A stretch of DNA of 64,000 nt from Hyalella azteca (lineage: Eukaryota > Arthropoda > Malacostraca > Amphipoda > Hyalellidae): the NCBI RefSeq assembly GCF_000764305.2, contig NW_025932718.1, forward strand, positions 1 through 64,000. The letters are read 5' to 3'. This document shows positions 59,805 to 64,000 of this stretch, piece after piece. The notes beneath the pieces were generated by a model that worked only from the letters and a program-made list of their open reading frames with translations, made no database searches and had not been told where the DNA came from. The position numbers were made by a program, and so were the translations under genes. Every line of letters starts with the position of its first letter. The first letter of the stretch is position 1.

Positions 59805-60030
59805 TGAATTAAAATTAATCAACAACAGTCCATCCCAGTTTTTATCAAAAATAAACGAGGTAAGTCATGAATATTGTTCTTCTAAAGGTAAAATGCAGTT
59901 ATATTTGCCACGTTAGACTTGTAGCTTACGACCGCGGAAATGCAGTCGATCTCAAGATGGGGTCAAAAATATCCGAAATAACTTCATGTCAAGAGACACG
60001 ATCACAATTACGAAAACCTAAAAATGTTAC

Positions 60031-60040
60031 TTTATTTATT
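60031..60040 (-). terminator. Possible polyadenylation signals of the dehydrogenase gene
   Basis: TTTATTTATT on the + strand is two overlapping AATAAA signals on the minus strand, about 670 bp after the stop codon. It is the nearest such signal I noticed; use is unproven. Confidence 0.35.
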
Positions 60041-60703
60041 TCTTAAGTAATGCGGCACAAAATTCACACATATTCAAGTCATAAAACTAAATAACCTGTG
60101 TGATAATTACAACTTAAAGCAGACGTTATTGAGCCAAAAGTACAACTCGAACGATTTTGGAGAAATATCAACTTAGTTTGACGAACATAAATATTAATAT
60201 ATGAGAGCATCAACACCATTACAACAGTAGTCTTAAGCAAACACAGAAACCAACCCGAATTAAAGATAACTATGGTTGCTCATAACACTCAATGGCTTAC
60301 TAAGTTCTTTGAGCCAGATCTCGTGAAAGTATAAATTTGTGACTTTATCCGTCTTTCTATTCTGAGAATTGTAGAAAAATATGTCACTGGTCCCGGCATT
60401 GAAAAGAATTTTATAATAAATTATAAGATTCCAGAAGAATTCCAGAGAGAAATAACAGCCCTCGAAGTGTTGGTCAACTCTACCTCAACTCTAAAAAAGA
60501 TGTAACAAAAATGGTACAAGATACGTATGAAAATATAAATTAAAGAAACAAACAACAAACTCCTCCACACACCAGGGTCGGCTGATTTTTATCTAATCAA
60601 ATCTACCAGAAGCCACCCGAATATTATTTCTTTTGTAGCCCACAAGACATCTGCAGGCAGCAGAGGACGGCAAGCGCAGTCTCCCAGCAAGTCTGCGGAG
60701 CGT

Positions 60704-60820
60704 CTAGTTTTGTTTAGCTTCTCGCTCGCGGCGCTTGAGGACCTTGCTTCTGATGCCCTGCAGCTCCTTGGTCACCATCAGCTGGATGAACGCCGTGGGC
60801 AGACGCTCCACCAGGTACAC
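60704..60820 (-). CDS. HSD17B12: HSD17B12-like dehydrogenase, last exon (C terminus)
   Basis: 117 nt on the minus strand, phase 0 after an acceptor reading cacacggcag, ending with TAG (60706-60704). It encodes VYLVERLPTAFIQLMVTKEL, then QGIRSKVLKRREREAKQN. The hydrophobic stretch (VYLVERLPTAFIQLMV) fits the membrane-associated C-terminal part of microsomal HSD17B12/HSD17B3 enzymes, and the basic tail resembles their lysine-rich ER-retention end, though the last four residues (AKQN) lack the second Lys of a standard KKXX signal. Immediately upstream of its acceptor lies a 26-bp minisatellite, so the intron end is made largely of repeat. The frame stays open from the repeat into this exon. Confidence 0.85.
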   Translation of the reverse strand: MYLVERLPTAFIQLMVTKELQGIRSKVLKRREREAKQN

Positions 60821-60823
60821 CTG

Positions 60824-61017
60824 CCGTGTGAAACATTGCATAAACTTATGTGTGTGAAACATTGCATATGTGTGTGAAGCAGCACAGAAACTTGTGTGTG
60901 TGAAGCAGTACAGAAACTTGTGTGTGTGAAGCAGCACAGAAACTTGTGTGTGTGAAGCAGTACAGAAACTTGTGTGTGTGAAGCAGTACAGAAACTTGCG
61001 TGTGTGTAGCATGATAG
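60824..61017 (-). repeat. 26-bp minisatellite next to the last-exon acceptor, about 7 units
   Basis: On the + strand the unit is GTGTGTGAAGCAGTACAGAAACTT with length variation in the GT part; CAGAAAC recurs every 26 bp. On the minus strand each unit is pyrimidine-rich (CTGCTTCACACACACAAGTT), and the array forms the end of the last intron of the dehydrogenase gene. All three minus-strand frames are free of stops across it. Confidence 0.93.
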
Positions 61018-61405
61018 AAACATGGGGTACGCCACAAGGAATGACAGGCACTTGGTGTTAGCCCCACAACCTACAACACTGCTATAGGTCATCGAATTCC
61101 AATACTTGCACCTCAGATAGCATACATCAAAAATAAACATACACCAACTATGATACTATTTAAATAGTAGATACTTTAACCTAATTTAAAATTATCAAAT
61201 TCATCATTGAAGCTTCCTAACACTGTATAATACTACCAATATTAAAAGGTCTTCTAATAGCAAACGGTTAATAATAGCTTCGATGCCATAATTATTTTCT
61301 TCAAAGACATTAAAACGAAATATAGACATAAACACTATGTTCATATCCTAAGAACCTCATACTGCGGTGAGTGAAGCAAGTTATTAATTAAATAGCGAAG
61401 CTTAC
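61018..61405 (-). other. Rest of the last dehydrogenase intron
   Basis: The intron runs on the minus strand from gtaagc at 61405 to the acceptor at 60821. This 5' part has no recognisable feature. Confidence 0.7.
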
Positions 61406-61495
61406 GATGATTTTGTGGACTGCATAGCCAGCCGTGCGGGACTCGACGCCCAAGGTGCCGATCGCTTGCTTCACGTAATTTTCCGGCGTCGGTAC
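61406..61495 (-). CDS. HSD17B12: HSD17B12-like dehydrogenase, penultimate exon
   Basis: Thirty codons, phase 0 on both sides, between gaatgagtgaag and gtaagc on the minus strand. It encodes VPTPENYVKQAIGTLGVESR, then TAGYAVHKII. The pattern P-x-P-E-x-[YF]-V-x-x-A-[IV]-x-T-[LV]-G-x-x-S-R-T-x-G-Y is characteristic of HSD17B12, HSD17B3 and HSDL1 enzymes, where it follows the substrate-binding loop. It is too short for an open-frame list and was found by protein similarity. Confidence 0.9.
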
Positions 61496-62010
61496 CTTCA
61501 CTCATTCAAGCAAACAAATGGGTCATGATAAGTATAAATGTGCAACTGTAAACTCCGGCAAATTTACTGATATGAGTCAAAATAATATTCTAGAGATTAC
61601 AAAATTGTGTGCATTTTATTAAGTATTAAAGTACTTTACCAAACTTAGATAGATCACATAAATATTTCTCACCATGACTGTATTGTTTTGCTAAAATAAA
61701 CTTGTGACTTCATTGACAAAAACTAGCAATTATTTGATAGTAACTGGATAAATTACACAATGTTTCCAATAAGATTATTATTGTGAAGCCAAAAATAAGC
61801 ACCTCGACTCATCTACCTCCCCGTAAAGTCTTACTGATATTTTATCTTTTGCCACCAAATATCAAGGCACAGTTTGTATTCCCTAATGTGTAAAATTAAG
61901 CACAAAATTGAACTAAATTAATTGAATACAATGCATGGAAGTTTCAATAATAATGAAATATAATGGTTAAACATGAATAATCACGTCTCAAGCGTGTCAG
62001 TATTCTGCAC
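61496..62010 (-). other. Dehydrogenase intron
   Basis: Minus-strand intron from gtgcag to gagtgaag. AT-rich, nothing recognised. Confidence 0.7.
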
Positions 62011-62136
62011 CTGGAAGTTAGGACGGTTTATTTTTGACAGCTTGGAGACCACAAAGCCTGGCAGGAGACACTGCACCGTCACGCCTGCGTCACGAACCTC
62101 CCGCTCTAGCCCCGCGCTGAAGCTCTCAACGAACGT
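62011..62136 (-). CDS. HSD17B12: HSD17B12-like dehydrogenase exon with post-catalytic helix and P-G-F loop
   Basis: 126 nt, phase 0 on both sides, between tattttctgcag and gtgcag on the minus strand. It encodes TFVESFSAGLEREVRDAGVT, then VQCLLPGFVVSKLSKINRPNFQ. The first part is the helix that follows the YxxxK site in short-chain dehydrogenases. LLPGFVVSKL corresponds to the V-x-P-x-x-V-x-T-x-[LM] block that contacts the nicotinamide of NADPH; here Ser stands at the usual Thr position. Its phases fit the exons on either side. Confidence 0.9.
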
Positions 62137-63195
62137 CTGCAGAAAATAACTTGCTTATTTCCTGCCATTTAAAAGAACTGTTGTTGTACTGAAGTCAAAT
62201 TTTCTTTTGTTTACTACACTTTAGATTAGTATTAGAATCTTTCTAAATAATTTTCATAAAAAAGGAATTGCATTTTACATTGATACTAATTACATTACAT
62301 TAAGTAAGAAGTGCCATATTGTGTGGCTAATCGTCTTGCCGGACAATCGTGATTGGTCATGCGAGCCGACGGGAGCTTCTAGGTGGGTAACGTGGCTGGC
62401 GCTAACAGATTTTCGTCAAGACTTAATAATAACTTCAACTTGAAGATGTTGCCAACAGCCAAAAAAACTTTTAAACCTCTGATAATAGTATTACTTTATT
62501 ATTAAATTATGAATTTAAATGTGTATAAAGCAAAATTATTGTTTGTAGGCGAGGCACAGCTTTTGACGATACGTTAATTATTCCTCGGGTGTCATAAATA
62601 GTGGTGATTGGGAGTACAAAAGTTTTTGGGTCAAATTCATACAGCCAGATGCTGGTAAGACACCACCATAGTTGTGAAAATATCAACAAGCCTAACTGAC
62701 TCATGGAGCATTTGGTTAAACCGGGCGTATGTGCAAGTATCTACTATGGCTCGTGCTCACTAAAAATTATAAGTATCTGCCACGAAACAGAACTTGTGTG
62801 CCCTTTTATGAAGACTACTGTGCACTACTAGATCATCAAAATTCAATAAAAATTAACTCCGTGTTCATTTCATCCCAACCAGCAAGAAGAAGTTTAGAGC
62901 TCGACCAAATCCTCACGTTTTACCCCTTGTGTTCAAATCAACACGAAAAAACTCTGCAAAGTCGGAGCAATGCCTTAATTATTTATGCAACATGGCGGTT
63001 ATTAGGTCTTACGCTCAAAAAATAACTGAGAGCTTTCCTTTAAACGTTCAAATGTGACGTTTAAAGCAGTACAGAAAGCATGGGAAATAAAGACAGCTAA
63101 TACTCGGGATAGTTGTAGCTCATGCCAACATTGACTGAACAAAATGTATGTAAGATTTGATAGCAAGTCAAGAGACAAAAGCTCGTATTAATTAC
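62137..63195 (-). other. Dehydrogenase intron with a partial exon copy
   Basis: Minus-strand intron from gtaatt at 63195 to ttttctgcag. It contains a 34-bp remnant of the upstream NNVGMSY exon at 63100-63133 (listed separately). A moderately G+C-rich patch near 62330-62400 has no recognised function. Confidence 0.7.
63100..63133 (-). pseudogene. Remnant copy of the dehydrogenase NVGMSY exon in an intron
   Basis: Matches 63837-63870 at 32 of 34 bases. On the minus strand it would read NVGMSYNYPEY against NVGMSYDYPEY in the real exon; one change is silent (CCC for CCT), the other is Asp to Asn. It lies downstream of the next exon, out of order and out of usable splice context, so it is a leftover of a local duplication, not an exon in use. 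Confidence 0.85.
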
Positions 63196-63358
63196 CTTAG
63201 AAGCAGAGTAGACGGTGAGGAGAGGAGCTGCCACAGCGGCAGACAGAGAAGAGACGTTAACAATGGCGCCTCTCTTCCTCTCCACCATCCCCGGCAGGAC
63301 GATGAGGGTCATACGAACCACTGACATCACGTTGATGTTCACCAGGGATGTCATGTAG
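63196..63358 (-). CDS. HSD17B12: HSD17B12-like dehydrogenase catalytic exon (Ser and YSASK)
   Basis: 163 nt on the minus strand between gttattcgtag and gtaatt. It starts with the last base of an Asn codon and ends at phase 0. It encodes YMTSLVNINVMSVVRMTLIV, LPGMVERKRGAIVNVSSLSA and AVAAPLLTVYSASK. It carries three parts of the short-chain dehydrogenase catalytic tetrad: Asn in VNINV, Ser in NVSSLSA, and Tyr and Lys in YSASK. LPGMVERKRGAIVNVSS closely resembles HSD17B12 and HSDL1. Because the Tyr is present (HSDL1 typically has Phe there), an active reductase is expected: reduction of 3-ketoacyl-CoA in fatty-acid elongation, or of 17-ketosteroids, in the ER membrane. Confidence 0.93.
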
Positions 63359-63810
63359 CTACGAATAACAACCGTCATCAGGTATTGTCTTCAATAACAA
63401 GCATTCAGATTTCAGTCGTAGATTGTTAAAACCCTAGAACTAATTATGACATTAGGAGTCTTGGCAGTTACCATGAATTCAGCAATAAATGAAAATAACA
63501 CAAGAGAGAACATAACATATCGTACATTTTATAACACATGATCACAAAATTATCACTAAATTACAAAGAAACATAACACTTGTAGTTTCACTTCTATCAA
63601 GCAAAGGGAGACAATATTGCTCACCCAAGAATATTTAAAGACTTTATTATCGTACACAAAAAAATCATTTTAATGTTTCACAAATAATAAATATCCATGA
63701 TTTCATCTCAAATGAAACCATGTTTTATTCCTTCAATGAGTTGATACGTAGAGAAGTAGATCACATAAGTTAAACTATTGAGTTATAATAGAGTGGCCCC
63801 CCCCACTCAC
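63359..63810 (-). other. Dehydrogenase intron with a G-run next to the donor
   Basis: Minus-strand intron from gtgagtgggggggg to ttcgtag. Eight G residues (C8 at 63797-63804 on the + strand) follow the donor almost directly; intronic G-runs often help define donors. Otherwise AT-rich. Confidence 0.7.
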
Positions 63811-64000
63811 TTGGCTGCATCAGGCACTTTAACAAGATACTCAGGATAGTCGTAGCTCATGCCAACATTGTTGACCAGAACACCGATGTCCAAGCCTCTG
63901 AGTTCCCTAGCAATGTCATCATAGATGTCCAAGCGAGTGTAGTCAGCAGCTATTATCTTTGTCTCCACAGGGTATGAAGATTCTGGGAAATTCCAATTTT
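63811..64000 (-). CDS. HSD17B12: HSD17B12-like dehydrogenase exon with NNVGMSY, cut by the window edge
   Basis: Minus-strand exon running off the right end of the window; its donor is GCCAA|gtgagt. It encodes SSYPVETKIIAADYTRLDIY, DDIARELRGLDIGVLVNNVG and MSYDYPEYLVKVPDAA before the split Asn codon. IAADYT is the beta-strand with the cofactor-binding Asp, and LVNNVGMSYDYPEY is the NNAG-type motif in the form specific to HSD17B12, HSD17B3 and HSDL1. The Rossmann TGxxxGIG motif and the N-terminal membrane segment must lie in exons beyond the window. Assignment to the group is firm; the choice of HSD17B12 within it is less so. Confidence 0.88.

Larger units (their letters stand above)
52344..60030. 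other. Intergenic region between the convergent genes
   Basis: AT-rich, with no recognised gene. It contains a G+C-richer patch at about 58600-59000 with a perfect hairpin (58949-58984), a 30-bp-scale direct repeat around 58153-58208 (ACTTATGACAAGCACAC and ACTTATTACAAGCACAC), and dispersed repeat copy 3. A 61-codon Ser/Thr-rich open stretch ends at a TAA near 57513 on the + strand but has no start, domain or clear splice sites. Confidence 0.6.

Noticed and set aside
1..64000. tRNA, rRNA, CRISPR or bacterial-type operons
   Set aside because: No cloverleaf with a T-loop such as GGTTCGAATCC was spotted, no regularly spaced unique-spacer array is present (the arrays seen are contiguous tandem repeats), and the genes have introns.

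Overview
The window is eukaryotic, AT-rich, and has genes split by GT-AG introns, so most open frames are chance. Gene content and sequence style point to an arthropod, most likely a crustacean; this is inferred from protein resemblance, not from a search.

Two protein-coding genes are supported. On the + strand, positions 8017-52213 carry a complete small-conductance calcium-activated potassium channel gene (SK/KCNN family). I could assemble it by hand into 11 coding positions with matching splice phases and consensus GT/AG sites, giving 1035 codons plus stop. Exon 1 encodes a 380-residue low-complexity cytoplasmic N terminus. A 20-kb intron follows, then exon 2 (S1), an 11-kb intron, and clustered exons for S2-S6, the calmodulin-binding domain, a coiled coil and a Gln/Ser/Thr-rich tail. 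On the - strand, 64000-60704 holds the last five coding exons of a microsomal short-chain dehydrogenase/reductase of the HSD17B12 (3-oxoacyl-CoA reductase / 17-beta-HSD) group; its 5' part lies beyond the window. The two genes converge, with 8.5 kb of sparse sequence between them.

The most interesting locus is 47513-48050. The SK pore-loop exon is present twice (exons 7A and 7B), both 136 nt, both with perfect donor sites and the same phases, so inclusion of both would frameshift into a stop. The 3' splice site of 7B sits inside a perfect 12-bp RNA stem formed with the intron just upstream, suggesting structure-controlled mutually exclusive splicing of the potassium selectivity region. Exon 7A also replaces the serine before the VGYGD filter with cysteine. 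Second, the donor site of SK exon 9 has been amplified into an eight-copy 25-bp minisatellite, so seven near-copies of the splice site follow the real one. A 26-bp minisatellite similarly abuts the acceptor of the last dehydrogenase exon.

Mobile and repetitive DNA: a dead Tc1-like (DD34E) transposon at 3610-5238 with unusually long inverted arms that duplicate its transposase 3' end; a 237-bp piggyBac-type MITE with TTAA duplications just after SK exon 1; a 5'-truncated non-LTR retrotransposon in SK intron 2; three copies of an unnamed ~150-bp dispersed family; several minisatellites and AT-rich hairpins. I see no convincing tRNA, rRNA or CRISPR.
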